Shown: one piece after another, positions 9,370 to 19,110 of the stretch | How the letters are laid out: each line of letters opens with the position of its first letter | Position numbering within the stretch: the stretch's first letter is position 1 | DNA from: Elusimicrobia bacterium UBA4817 | GTDB taxonomy: Bacteria; Elusimicrobiota; UBA8919 | Direction of reading: 5' to 3' | Assembly (NCBI GenBank): GCA_002402375.1 | Contig: DHFT01000059.1 | Location: 1 to 20,365, forward strand | Length of the DNA: 20,365 nt | The notes under the pieces: model-generated | Told to the model about the DNA's origin: nothing | Databases searched by the model: none | The model's input: only the letters and a program-made list of their open reading frames with translations | Position numbers and translations under genes: made by a program

Positions 9370-9373
<4 letters not shown>
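7247..9373 (+). CDS. DUF2723 (GT-C fold) glycosyltransferase with TPR tail, paralogue A
   Basis: This is a multi-pass membrane protein of the DUF2723 family, related to GT-C glycosyltransferases that move sugar from polyprenyl-phosphate donors at the periplasmic face (TMEM260-like enzymes are O-mannosyltransferases). I use the ATG at 7247, which forms an ATGA overlap with the preceding stop. An ATG at 7217 would add ten charged residues and overlap by 34 nt. From 7247 the protein has 708 residues. GDSGE (Asp24 the likely catalytic acid, Glu27) lies in the first loop, followed by HPPGYPLY (39-46). Membrane helices continue to about residue 385, including PVRSGAQPFMDWGN, which is typical of the family. 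The last roughly 190 residues are TPR repeats (for example EAIKNFQKGIEINP). A heptamer-encoded insert occupies residues about 88-109. Substrate unknown. Confidence 0.85.
7361..7455 (+). repeat. 95-bp homogenised block, copy A
   Basis: It encodes HPPGYPLY through the NLMS segment of paralogue A. It matches the blocks at 9484-9578 and 11196-11290 at 93 of 95 bases each by direct reading. DNA on both sides diverges sharply between the paralogues, including most third codon positions. Recent gene conversion is the simplest reading. Confidence 0.85.
7485..7611 (+). repeat. 127-bp near-identical block shared with paralogue C (copy A)
   Basis: It aligns without gaps to 11320-11446 with four differences by direct reading. 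The block contains the paired heptamer arrays and the following membrane-helix codons. Paralogue B has unrelated heptamers at the same protein position, so A and C share a more recent exchange here than either shares with B. Confidence 0.85.
7508..7573 (+). repeat. Paired heptamer arrays: (GGGAGAC)4 then (CCTTTTA)4
   Basis: GGGAGAC occurs four times perfectly at 7510-7537 with partial units at both ends. A GGAAAAC unit at 7538-7544 leads into CCTTTTA, four times perfectly at 7544-7571, ending in CC. In frame the left array encodes the basic heptad GRRETGD and the right array the hydrophobic heptad PFTFYLL. Together they replace a cytoplasmic loop and the first half of the next membrane helix. 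Seven bases is not a multiple of three, yet neither array yields a stop in any forward frame. Confidence 0.95.
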
Positions 9374-11073
<1,700 letters not shown>

Positions 11074-11075
11074 AT

Positions 11076-13232
11076 ATGTTTTATTTTTTGATTCTTATAA
11101 TTTTTGGAATATTTACATATAGTGCTTTTCCGTCGGTAGCAATTTATCGCGATGCAGGAGAGATGGCATCTGTATGCTATACGTTCGGCATCGCCCATCC
11201 GCCCGGTTATCCGTTGTATGTATTATTGGGAAAAATCTTTACATTGCTCATTCCGTTCGGAAACATTGCATACCGTATCAACTTGATGAGCGCGTTTTTT
11301 GGTGCGTTGAGTTGCGGTATTGTGTATCTGATACTACAAAAAATGGGAGACGGGAGACGGGAGACGGGAGACGGAAAACCTTTTACCTTTTACCTTTTAC
11401 CTTTTACCGCTGTTCTTTGTCTGGCATTCTCCAAGACATTTTGGTCTGTCTCACTCGTTGCAGAAATGTACACGGTAAATACATTTTTTATAGTCCTGAT
11501 AATTTATTTGCTTTTACTTTCTACTTCCCACTTCCTACTTCCTGCTTTTTTATTTGGTTTGGCAATGGGCAATCGTGTAGATATCGTCTTAATCGCACCG
11601 GGAATTGCATATTACATCTGGGCAAACGGTAGACGAAAGATGGTAAACGGAAAACCTTTTTTGTCTAACCTTTTACCTTTTACCTTTTACCTTTTACCCG
11701 CCTTTTTGCTGGGTTTTTCCGTCTATCTTTTTCTTCCGATAAGGTCTAAAACACAGCCGTATCTCAACTGGAATAAACCGGATAACATTCAGACGCTTGT
11801 TGATACAATCACCCGTAAAACGCACGGTAAAACGCTTGATTTAATTTCAACAAGATATAGTATCGGCGATGTTTTGTCGTCAGAAATGAAGGTCTACTTA
11901 AAAAGAACTTATAAATTATTTACAGTTGCCGGCATTCCATTTATGCTTTTGGGATTTTTATATTTACACGGAAAAACCAGACATTTTTTGGTCTCAACAT
12001 TTTTGATTTATTTCATATCCGGTCCTGTTTTTATTGCAATCGCAAAAATGCCGCCCAACCCTCATGCACTTGCTATTATGGAGCCACATTATTTAATTTC
12101 CGACTTAATTCTTGTTCTTTGGTTCGGTTGCGGAATATATTACATATCAGAAAAGTTAAAAAAGTTAAATATTTTACTTTTAATAATACCGGCAGGATTA
12201 TTTGTATTAAATTTTCAAACGCAGAATATGAGATTTAATTTTATCGCTTACGATTTTGCCAGAAATGTTTTTCGTTCAATCCCCAAAAATTCAATAATTA
12301 TATCACGGGAAGATATACAGGTTTTTTCGCAATGGTATTTGCAGTTTGCGGAAAAAAAACGGTCTGATATTACCGTCATAGCAAAAGGACTTTCCGGAAG
12401 CGGATGGTATCAGGAAGGGCTTAAAAAATATAAAAACACCGATGTTGTTTCGCTGAATAATCCCGAAACATTTTCTCGGTTTTACGCAATCAACAAAAAT
12501 AGAAACATTTATTTTACCGGCGATGTTGAGGATTACGAAATGCTCGGGGGGAAATATTTTGTTAAGCCATACTGGCTGGTTTTCAATGTTAAGGAGCAAA
12601 AAACAACGGATTATAAACCGGTTGATTTTGAAAATATCTACATAATAAGAAATCAGTTAAAACCCGAATTATATCCCGACTTTTTCTCTCAAAAAATCGT
12701 CTCGCAATATGCCGATTCGCTTTTTAGATGCGGAATGTTTTTTATGAAAGAAGGAAACACTGATAACGCAATAGTCAATTTTGAAAAATCAATCTCAATG
12801 AAAACGGATACTCCCGCGGCATATTTTAATCTCGGCTGGATATATTTTCAAAAAAATAATCTTGAAAAGACGGAATATTACTACAAGCAGTCAATAAAAT
12901 TTTATGAAAAGATGCATAACGAGGCAATTGAATATAAATCATTTCCCGAAGTTGTTTCATCAATAATTTCCGACTGGGCGGTTGTCCATAATAATCTCGG
13001 CACTATCTATGAAAAACAGAACAAACTAAATGAATCGCTCTCCGAATACGAGAAAGCGGTGAAAATCAAACCGGATTATGCCGATGCGTATTACAATATG
13101 GCGGTTGCGTATTGGCGACAAAAAAATTGGCAGAAAGTTATTGAAAATCTTGAAAAAGTTTTGAGAATAAATCCTAACCACATCGATGCCCAAAAATATC
13201 TTTTCTTTGCAAGGAAAAACGCAGGCTTATGA
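11076..13232 (+). CDS. DUF2723 (GT-C fold) glycosyltransferase with TPR tail, paralogue C
   Basis: This 718-residue membrane protein is the third DUF2723 paralogue. The first-loop acidic motif is RDAGE (Asp26, Glu29) rather than GDSGE, but both acidic residues are kept. HPPGYPLY (41-48) and IRSKTQPYLNWNKPDNI are family features. Membrane helices run to about residue 385. The C-terminal roughly 200 residues contain at least three TPR units (NAIVNFEKSISMKTD, ESLSEYEKAVKIKPD, KVIENLEKVLRINPN), probably periplasmic or peripheral scaffolding. The N-terminal 40 residues are unlike those of A and B, yet the following DNA is almost identical to both. Three heptamer loci lie within it. The stop overlaps the next start as ATGA. 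Confidence 0.85.
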   Translation: MFYFLILIIFGIFTYSAFPSVAIYRDAGEMASVCYTFGIAHPPGYPLYVLLGKIFTLLIPFGNIAYRINLMSAFFGALSCGIVYLILQKMGDGRRETGDGKPFTFYLLPFTAVLCLAFSKTFWSVSLVAEMYTVNTFFIVLIIYLLLLSTSHFLLPAFLFGLAMGNRVDIVLIAPGIAYYIWANGRRKMVNGKPFLSNLLPFTFYLLPAFLLGFSVYLFLPIRSKTQPYLNWNKPDNIQTLVDTITRKTHGKTLDLISTRYSIGDVLSSEMKVYLKRTYKLFTVAGIPFMLLGFLYLHGKTRHFLVSTFLIYFISGPVFIAIAKMPPNPHALAIMEPHYLISDLILVLWFGCGIYYISEKLKKLNILLLIIPAGLFVLNFQTQNMRFNFIAYDFARNVFRSIPKNSIIISREDIQVFSQWYLQFAEKKRSDITVIAKGLSGSGWYQEGLKKYKNTDVVSLNNPETFSRFYAINKNRNIYFTGDVEDYEMLGGKYFVKPYWLVFNVKEQKTTDYKPVDFENIYIIRNQLKPELYPDFFSQKIVSQYADSLFRCGMFFMKEGNTDNAIVNFEKSISMKTDTPAAYFNLGWIYFQKNNLEKTEYYYKQSIKFYEKMHNEAIEYKSFPEVVSSIISDWAVVHNNLGTIYEKQNKLNESLSEYEKAVKIKPDYADAYYNMAVAYWRQKNWQKVIENLEKVLRINPNHIDAQKYLFFARKNAGL
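11196..11290 (+). repeat. 95-bp homogenised block, copy C
   Basis: It differs from copy A at two positions (one in the AAAATCTTTAC region, one in CAACTTG). The protein just upstream of this block is clearly diverged from A and B, which makes the DNA identity stand out. Confidence 0.85.
11320..11446 (+). repeat. 127-bp near-identical block shared with paralogue A (copy C)
   Basis: It is the ungapped partner of 7485-7611 with four substitutions, and it spans the paired heptamer arrays. The array copy numbers are the same in both copies. Confidence 0.85.
11345..11408 (+). repeat. Paired heptamer arrays: (GGGAGAC)4 then (CCTTTTA)4
   Basis: GGGAGAC four times at 11345-11372, GGAAAAC at 11373-11379, CCTTTTA four times at 11379-11406, then CC. 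The units and copy number are identical to the pair in paralogue A. The encoded peptide is again a basic loop followed by the hydrophobic PFTFYLL heptad. Confidence 0.95.
11511..11545 (+). repeat. Degenerate heptamer array TTCCTAC-type
   Basis: Five consecutive units with drift: CTTTTAC, TTTCTAC, TTCCCAC, TTCCTAC, TTCCTGC. They encode part of a membrane helix around LLLLSTSHFLLPAF in paralogue C. This position corresponds to the TTACTAC array of paralogue B (9802-9829), but the unit sequence differs. Confidence 0.75.
11621..11698 (+). repeat. Paired heptamer arrays: GGNARAC-type x5 and (CCTTTTA)4
   Basis: Left units: GGCAAAC, GGTAGAC, GAAAGAT, GGTAAAC, GGAAAAC (11621-11655). Right units: CCTTTTA four times perfectly at 11669-11696, plus CC. 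The reverse complement of the right unit (GGTAAAA) matches GGTAAAC at six of seven bases. The total span (78 nt) equals that of the corresponding pair in paralogue B. The encoded peptide is NGRRKMVNGKP, then the TFYLLP entry to a helix. Confidence 0.9.
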
Positions 13233-14962
13233 ATAAAAAAATTGTTGCAGAAATTATTATAATTATTTTTATTGCTTTTGGACTTCAAGTCGCTTTAGGT
13301 CCGTGGAAAAAATGCGCCGTTTATGACGAACCGCATTATTTGGCTATCGGATACTATAACATTAAAACAGGCGATTTCAATTTTGCACCGCATAATCCAC
13401 CATTAATAAGAATACTATCAGCACTATTTCTTCTACCGCTTAATCTTCAAGTTATTGAACCGCCGCCTGAAAAATTGCGAGAACAATCTCCGGAAATATT
13501 CGCATATGGAATGAAATTTTTATATCACAATTCAACAGATGCTGACAAAATACTTTTGTTGGGGCGCATTCCTGTATTTATTTTATCTCTGATACTTGGA
13601 TTTTTTATTTTCAAATGGTCATCTTCTATTTATGGCGAAAAAGCGGGATTGTTTTCATTGTTCCTTTATTGTTTTTCTCCGAATATTATCGCATATTCAG
13701 GAATTGCTACAACCGATTTGGGTGTAGGAGTATTTATTTTTTTATATGGATATTTTTTCTGGCGATTTTCAGTAAATCAAAATTGGGTAAATACTATTTT
13801 TTCGGGCATTTCTTTCGGATTAACTCTTGTATCAAAAACATCCGGAATAGTTCTTGTTCCCATCAGTGTATTTTTAATAATTTCCGAATATAAAAAACTT
13901 AATAAAAACTGGTGGAAATTAATTTTTGTGCCGGTCATCGCAGCTTTTGTTATAGTTCTTTCATATGGTATAACAGGTATAAGCGGATATTTTAAAGGGT
14001 TGGACATTATTTTTTCTTCAATATTTCTCAAGGTAAAAAAAACCGGTGCTCCGAATTTTCTTATGGAAAGTTATTCAACGAAGGGATGGTGGTATTATTT
14101 TATAATAGCTTTTTTAATAAAGACGCCGATTGCTACCATACTATTTTTATTATGGAGTTTATTAAAATTAAAAAATCGTGTTCGTAAATTATGGCATTTA
14201 GAAAAATTTATTATATTGCCGTTCATCGTATTTTTTGCCAGTGCATCAATAAGCCAGACGCAATTGGGCTTGAGATATATATTGCCAATTTATCCGTTTC
14301 TCTTTTTGTGGTTAGGGGGGATAATTAAGTTTATCAAACCAATTCGTAAAAAAAATGCTTACATTGTGATAACAATTTTTTGTCTTTGGTATCTATATTC
14401 CGCAATAAAAATTTTTCCACATCATCTTGCATATTTCAATGAATTTATCGGTGGTCCAAAAAATGGCTACAAATATCTTGTTGATTCCAATCTTGATTGG
14501 GGACAGGATTTAAAAGAACTTAAAAAATATCTTGATAAAAAAAAACCTGCAAATTTGGTTGAGTGTTATTTTGGGCAGGGAGATAGGGAATATTACGGCA
14601 TAAAAGGGCAGCATATATTAACGCCTGTTTGCTCTCAACATGTTGATTATTCAAAGAAAGGAAAAAATCTTTTAGCTGTAAGCGCCACATATTTACAGGG
14701 TTTGTATCTTGGTGATATCACTGCATTTGACTGGTTAAAAAAATATGAGCCCCTTGAAAAAATCGGTTATTCTATATTTGTTTATGATATGACTGATAAT
14801 GCAGACATTCATTATAATCTCGGTAAAATGTTTCTCAGAGTTAACAATACCGATGCAGCAATAAGGGAACTTAAAGAAGCATTGCGGATAAACCCAAATT
14901 ACCGGGAAGCACATTATATTCTTACAATAGTATACCAGCAGAAAAAAATGGGACGACAATGA
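13229..14962 (+). CDS. GT39/PMT-like GT-C glycosyltransferase with TPR tail
   Basis: This 577-residue multi-pass membrane protein resembles the ArnT/PMT (GT39, PMT_2) group, which use polyprenyl-phosphate sugars in the periplasm. After the first helix comes the acidic pair VYDEPHYLA (Asp33, Glu34; the expected catalytic position), then FAPHNPPLIRILSALF (about residues 52-67). Further helices alternate to about residue 400. NEFIGGPKNGYKYLVDSNLDWGQDL is typical of bacterial members of this group. The last 50 residues are a TPR unit (TDAAIRELKEALRINPNYREA), matching the TPR tails of the DUF2723 neighbours. No heptamer arrays were found in it. ATGA overlaps occur on both sides. The acceptor is unknown. 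Confidence 0.85.
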   Translation: MNKKIVAEIIIIIFIAFGLQVALGPWKKCAVYDEPHYLAIGYYNIKTGDFNFAPHNPPLIRILSALFLLPLNLQVIEPPPEKLREQSPEIFAYGMKFLYHNSTDADKILLLGRIPVFILSLILGFFIFKWSSSIYGEKAGLFSLFLYCFSPNIIAYSGIATTDLGVGVFIFLYGYFFWRFSVNQNWVNTIFSGISFGLTLVSKTSGIVLVPISVFLIISEYKKLNKNWWKLIFVPVIAAFVIVLSYGITGISGYFKGLDIIFSSIFLKVKKTGAPNFLMESYSTKGWWYYFIIAFLIKTPIATILFLLWSLLKLKNRVRKLWHLEKFIILPFIVFFASASISQTQLGLRYILPIYPFLFLWLGGIIKFIKPIRKKNAYIVITIFCLWYLYSAIKIFPHHLAYFNEFIGGPKNGYKYLVDSNLDWGQDLKELKKYLDKKKPANLVECYFGQGDREYYGIKGQHILTPVCSQHVDYSKKGKNLLAVSATYLQGLYLGDITAFDWLKKYEPLEKIGYSIFVYDMTDNADIHYNLGKMFLRVNNTDAAIRELKEALRINPNYREAHYILTIVYQQKKMGRQ

Positions 14963-15825
14963 ATGTTTGTAATCTTTGCGGAAGTAATGACTTAAAATTA
15001 TTATTTGTTAAATCATCGGTTAATCTGATGAAATGCAGAGAATGCGGTCTTGTGTTTATTGACCCCCGACCTACACTTGCTGACCTCAAAAAATACTATA
15101 CAGAAAATTATTATTTTGCAACCGATTCTGTTACAGGAGGCTATGATAATTATCTTGCCGATAAAGAAAATTTATTAAAAACATTTACCAAAAGAATATC
15201 CTTTATTGAAAATTACATAAAACCCGGTAAAATGCTTGATGTCGGCTGTGCGTTTGGTTTTTCACTGATAGCTGCAAAAAATCGTGGATGGGATGTGTGT
15301 GGGATTGAACTATCAGATTTTGCATCCGATATTGCTAAAAAACAAGGTTTCAATATTTTCAGCGGGACAATTGAGGAATCGCCCTTCCAAAATGGATACT
15401 TTGATTGTATTACGATGTGGGATTTGCTTGAACACACAATAGATCCAAAAAAGGAATTATTAAAAACAAATCAACTGATGAAGAACGGCGGTATACTGAC
15501 GCTCTCTACACCCGATGTTTCAAGTTTCTTAGAGAAAATTACCGGCAGACACTGGTTGGGTTATCAATCCCCCAAACAGCATCTCTTTTATTTTTCGCCA
15601 AAATCAATTTCACATCTTTTAAAAAACACCGGTTTTGAAGTAACAAAAATATTTCACATAGGAAAGTTCTGCAGTTTAAGTTTCATCATACAGCGGTTAA
15701 AATATTATAATCTGACACTGGCAAAACCGCTTGATTTCACAGTGAAATTTTTATCTCTCGAAAATTTTACAATATATGTAAATCCGTTTGACACTCTCGG
15801 AGTCATAGCAAAGAAAATAAAATGA
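14959..15825 (+). CDS. Zinc-ribbon class I SAM methyltransferase
   Basis: This 288-residue cytoplasmic enzyme starts with a Cys4 zinc ribbon (Cys4, Cys7, Cys26, Cys29; CNLCGS and CRECG). A Rossmann methyltransferase domain follows: motif I LDVGCAFG (93-100), the acidic ribose-binding residue Glu117 in CGIELSD, and the post-core segment DCITMWDLLEHTIDP (149-163). This architecture is common in surface-polysaccharide and glycan clusters, where such enzymes methylate nucleotide sugars or glycan ends, which fits the four preceding glycosyltransferases. The substrate cannot be read from the sequence. It overlaps both neighbours by ATGA. Confidence 0.88.
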   Translation: MNVCNLCGSNDLKLLFVKSSVNLMKCRECGLVFIDPRPTLADLKKYYTENYYFATDSVTGGYDNYLADKENLLKTFTKRISFIENYIKPGKMLDVGCAFGFSLIAAKNRGWDVCGIELSDFASDIAKKQGFNIFSGTIEESPFQNGYFDCITMWDLLEHTIDPKKELLKTNQLMKNGGILTLSTPDVSSFLEKITGRHWLGYQSPKQHLFYFSPKSISHLLKNTGFEVTKIFHIGKFCSLSFIIQRLKYYNLTLAKPLDFTVKFLSLENFTIYVNPFDTLGVIAKKIK

Positions 15826-18800
15826 CAGATAATATAAATATTTTAATATCTGACTCAAAAAAAAGAATAGGTTTTTTTTATATTGTTAAAAACTTCGCAA
15901 AAATTTTTATCGTCGTCTTTTTATCGTTATTTCTGAATTTTTTTGCTGACATTTTTTCTATATCGTCATTTACTTATAGAGTATTATTATGGTTAACAAC
16001 AGCCGGGTTTATTCTTTTTTTAGCAATAAAAACATTTTTAAGAATAAACCGACTGAAAAACGCCGACGGGCAATTTGCAATTTTGCTTCAGAAAAAAAAT
16101 CCCGCTCTGAAAGACGACCTTATAAACGCAGTTCAGCTTAAAGGGGACAGCGGAATTGAAACATCGCAGGAACTTGCCGAAAAATTTGTAAAACAAACAT
16201 CGGAAAAAATCTCACCGGATTTATCAAAAACAGTCATCAGTTTTAATTCGGTAAAAAGTGTTTTCATAATTTTTTTTGTGCTTTTTGTAAATGTTGCCTT
16301 ATTTTACGATTCATTTCAGTTTAATAGGTATCTATTGCCCTTTAAGAGGGATATAAAAATTTTGGTTGTTCCCGGCGATATTGCCATAACCGCCGGAAGC
16401 AATGTCAACATTTATGCAACAATCAAAACGGAAAAGTCAACCCCGTTTCTTTTTTTTAAAGAAAAAAACAGCGACTGGCACAAAAGTAAAATGAAACAAA
16501 TATCCGACGATAAATATTCCGGAATAATTGAAAAAATTACCGACGACACCGAGTATTATGTTGAGTTACTGGACAGCCGGTCTCAAAGATATAAAATTAA
16601 AATAGTCGCTCCGCTGACAATTGCAGACATACAAATTGAATACTTTTATCCGCAAAATATCGGCTTACAAAATAAGATAGTCAATGAAAGCGATATAGAA
16701 TCGCCGATCGGGACTACGGTAAAAATTTCTGCGAGAGTGAATAAAAAAATTAAAGAAGCGTTTTTACTGACCGATACCGCCGAAAAAATCAAAATGGAAA
16801 TCCCCGACGGGGAAAAAGATATTCTTACATCTTTACTTGTAATACAAAATCAGAAAGAGTACTGGATTGAAGCGGAATCCGTTGACGGCGACAGTTATCA
16901 GCCGATAAAACATAAAATCGGCATAATTAAAAACAACCCGCCAACCGTTGAAATAATATCTCCCGCTTTTGACGTTATGATTTCAGAAAACGGAATTTTG
17001 AAAATTGTTTATTCGGCAGAAGACGACTTCGGAATTAAAGAAATAGAAATAAATTATCTGACGCTCAAAAAGAAAAATTTGCTCAAATCATTTTCAAAAC
17101 CGGAAACAAAAATAATTGATGATTATGAAATTTCCGTCTCGGAATTAGGGTTAAAACCGGGAGATATTGTTCAATATCAATTAGTTGTTGCTGATAATAA
17201 TATGTTAATTGGAAACTCAAAAATTTATACTATTGAAATTTTATCTTATGAAATGGAGCACAAAATTATAGAGAATGCCCTGTCCGATTTCAACAACGAA
17301 CTTCGGGAAATACTGTCAAGACAACTTCAAAGCAATACATTGCTTTCCAAACAGGATTTTGAAAATGCTCTGAAAATGCAAAAAAATACAAAGGAATTGA
17401 CATCTGCGGGAATTGATAATTTTCAGAAGATACTTGAAAAAATGAAGGATGACCCGCTGACGACTTATCAGATTTATAACGAATATAAAAATTTATCCGA
17501 GACATTGTCGGCGTTGGAAAAACAAAAAATGTTGGATGCAATAAACTCAATTTCAGATAAACAATATGAGCAGGCAAAACAAAAACAGGAAGAAATAACT
17601 GATGAACTTGAACGACTTTCAGGAATTTCGGAAAATATTCTAAAAAATCAAAAGATGGAGGACATGCTGTCAACCGTCAGAGAAATGAGCGACACTTCGG
17701 CAAATATAGAAGAAAACCTCAATAACATGAAAGCAATGCCTAATGCCGAAAAAATGAAAGAACTTCAAAAAGCGATGGCTCAACTTTCGGAACTGACGGG
17801 CAAACTTGCCGAAAAAATTTCACAACTTCCGAAGGAGACACCCGATGAGTTTGCAAACGATGAAAATGTAAAAAAAATTGACCTCGCCGAAATGCGGCTC
17901 ACCGCCGATGAAATGAAATGGACGCTTGAGGTGGGCAACATTGACAAAGCGATTGAACTTGCACAAAAATTGAGCCGACAGATTTCGGATATGCTTAATT
18001 CCGTTGAGAATGCGGCGCAATCCGTTTCAGGCGGAAAAAATGCGGAACTTGAGGAAAAATTGAATAGATCGCTCTCCGAATTAAACGAAATTATTGAGTC
18101 GCAAAAAAATATTATAACAGACACCCAGAAAACCGATGCCAAGCGGCTTGAAAAAATTCTTGCCCTGCAGAAAGAACTGATTGAAAAATTAGCAGAATTG
18201 CAAAAGCAGGCGATTTCGGAATTACAAAACTCAAAGATGCTCCTTGAAAAAAGCACGGCAACACCCGTAAATATTTATAATTTATATGTTTCACCGGAAA
18301 TAAAAATGAACATTGTTTTGCGGGAATTTATAACGGAAAAGATTGATAAATCAAGACAATTATTGACAGAAATAATAAACGAACTAGACATTCTTCATAA
18401 AAATATCAATATAAAAAAATCAGCGGAGCATGTCTTAAAAAGCAGGGCAACGGAGCAAAAAATCCTTTCCGAACTTACAAATTTTTCGCCGGAAAAAACC
18501 GCAATTTTCAACAAAGAGGATTTTGAAGGGCATAAAAAATTATCGGAAACACAAAAATTAAACCGGCAAAAAACAGGTGAGTTAAAACAAAAACTCTCCA
18601 AATTGGCGGATAGAACAGCGTCAATACCGTCTGATGCGGTCGGTAACATTTCATCATCCGAAAAATCAATGGAATCAGCGGCCGGAGAACTTTCAAATTC
18701 TAATATACCGTCGTCGCTTGATTTTGAAAAAAAAGCGCTGGACGATTTATTGAACGGTAAAGACGCAATGGAAAAAGCGTCAAGTCAGATGAAGCAAATG

Positions 18801-19025
18801 CCTGGGGCCGGCGGAACGATGGGAACATCCGGACAAATCAGAATGCGGGGAAACGGAGCGGGCGGACATACCGGCTTTAGAACCGGTTTTGTCAAAATAC
18901 CTTCCAAAGACGATTACAAACCGCCGAAAGAATTCAGAGAAGAAATTATTAAATCGTTAAGACAAAAATATCCTCAAAAATACGAAACAATAATCAAGGA
19001 TTATTTCAAACGCCTTATAGAGTGA
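15822..19025 (+). CDS. DUF4175-type large coiled-coil membrane protein
   Basis: This 1067-residue protein fits the DUF4175 family that accompanies MoxR/DUF58/VWA operons. Two helices lie near the N-terminus (about residues 25-45 and 52-72) and a third at 144-163. A beta-rich, Ig-like part spans about 170-480. A very long Lys/Glu/Gln/Ser-rich coiled coil follows (about 480-960), then a Met/Gly-rich segment (MKQMPGAGGTMG and RMRGNGAGGHTG) near residues 990-1025. A short conserved tail has REEIIKSLRQKYPQKYETII and DYFKRLIE. Most of the chain should be periplasmic. Family function is unknown; a structural or scaffold role in the envelope is inferred. It is the last gene of the operon. In typical clusters it lies next to the VWA genes, but here the glycosyltransferase block separates them. 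Confidence 0.85.
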   Translation: MTDNINILISDSKKRIGFFYIVKNFAKIFIVVFLSLFLNFFADIFSISSFTYRVLLWLTTAGFILFLAIKTFLRINRLKNADGQFAILLQKKNPALKDDLINAVQLKGDSGIETSQELAEKFVKQTSEKISPDLSKTVISFNSVKSVFIIFFVLFVNVALFYDSFQFNRYLLPFKRDIKILVVPGDIAITAGSNVNIYATIKTEKSTPFLFFKEKNSDWHKSKMKQISDDKYSGIIEKITDDTEYYVELLDSRSQRYKIKIVAPLTIADIQIEYFYPQNIGLQNKIVNESDIESPIGTTVKISARVNKKIKEAFLLTDTAEKIKMEIPDGEKDILTSLLVIQNQKEYWIEAESVDGDSYQPIKHKIGIIKNNPPTVEIISPAFDVMISENGILKIVYSAEDDFGIKEIEINYLTLKKKNLLKSFSKPETKIIDDYEISVSELGLKPGDIVQYQLVVADNNMLIGNSKIYTIEILSYEMEHKIIENALSDFNNELREILSRQLQSNTLLSKQDFENALKMQKNTKELTSAGIDNFQKILEKMKDDPLTTYQIYNEYKNLSETLSALEKQKMLDAINSISDKQYEQAKQKQEEITDELERLSGISENILKNQKMEDMLSTVREMSDTSANIEENLNNMKAMPNAEKMKELQKAMAQLSELTGKLAEKISQLPKETPDEFANDENVKKIDLAEMRLTADEMKWTLEVGNIDKAIELAQKLSRQISDMLNSVENAAQSVSGGKNAELEEKLNRSLSELNEIIESQKNIITDTQKTDAKRLEKILALQKELIEKLAELQKQAISELQNSKMLLEKSTATPVNIYNLYVSPEIKMNIVLREFITEKIDKSRQLLTEIINELDILHKNINIKKSAEHVLKSRATEQKILSELTNFSPEKTAIFNKEDFEGHKKLSETQKLNRQKTGELKQKLSKLADRTASIPSDAVGNISSSEKSMESAAGELSNSNIPSSLDFEKKALDDLLNGKDAMEKASSQMKQMPGAGGTMGTSGQIRMRGNGAGGHTGFRTGFVKIPSKDDYKPPKEFREEIIKSLRQKYPQKYETIIKDYFKRLIE

Positions 19026-19033
19026 TTCATAAG

Positions 19034-19055
19034 TATTACACGATTATTACACGAT
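19034..19055 (+). repeat. Two tandem 11-bp repeats upstream of the fic promoter
   Basis: TATTACACGAT occurs twice head to tail, followed by TATT, ending 7 nt before the -35 box. TTACACGATTA recurs a third time just inside the Fic coding region (about 19129-19139). Tandem sites one helical turn apart upstream of a promoter would suit a regulator, but this could also be a simple slippage duplication. Confidence 0.6.
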
Positions 19056-19062
19056 TATTTAC

Positions 19063-19091
19063 TTGACATTTTTGCTGATTTATCGTATAAT
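19063..19091 (+). promoter_or_regulatory. Consensus sigma-70 promoter for the Fic gene
   Basis: The -35 box TTGACA (19063-19068) and -10 box TATAAT (19086-19091) both match the consensus at six of six bases, with a 17-bp spacer. Transcription would start near 19098, a few bases upstream of the ribosome-binding site AGAGG (19101-19105). This sets the Fic gene apart from the operon before it. Confidence 0.85.
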
Positions 19092-19110
19092 ATCACCAAA
19101 AGAGGAATGT

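Noticed and set aside
17780..18256. A 158-codon antisense ORF in the DUF4175 gene
   Set aside because: It is Ser/Phe-rich antisense of a Lys/Glu-rich coiled coil and a typical shadow frame.
19063..19110. N-terminal extension of the Fic protein from the TTG at 19063
   Set aside because: The codons coincide with the -35 and -10 boxes, and a good ribosome-binding site precedes the ATG at 19111.
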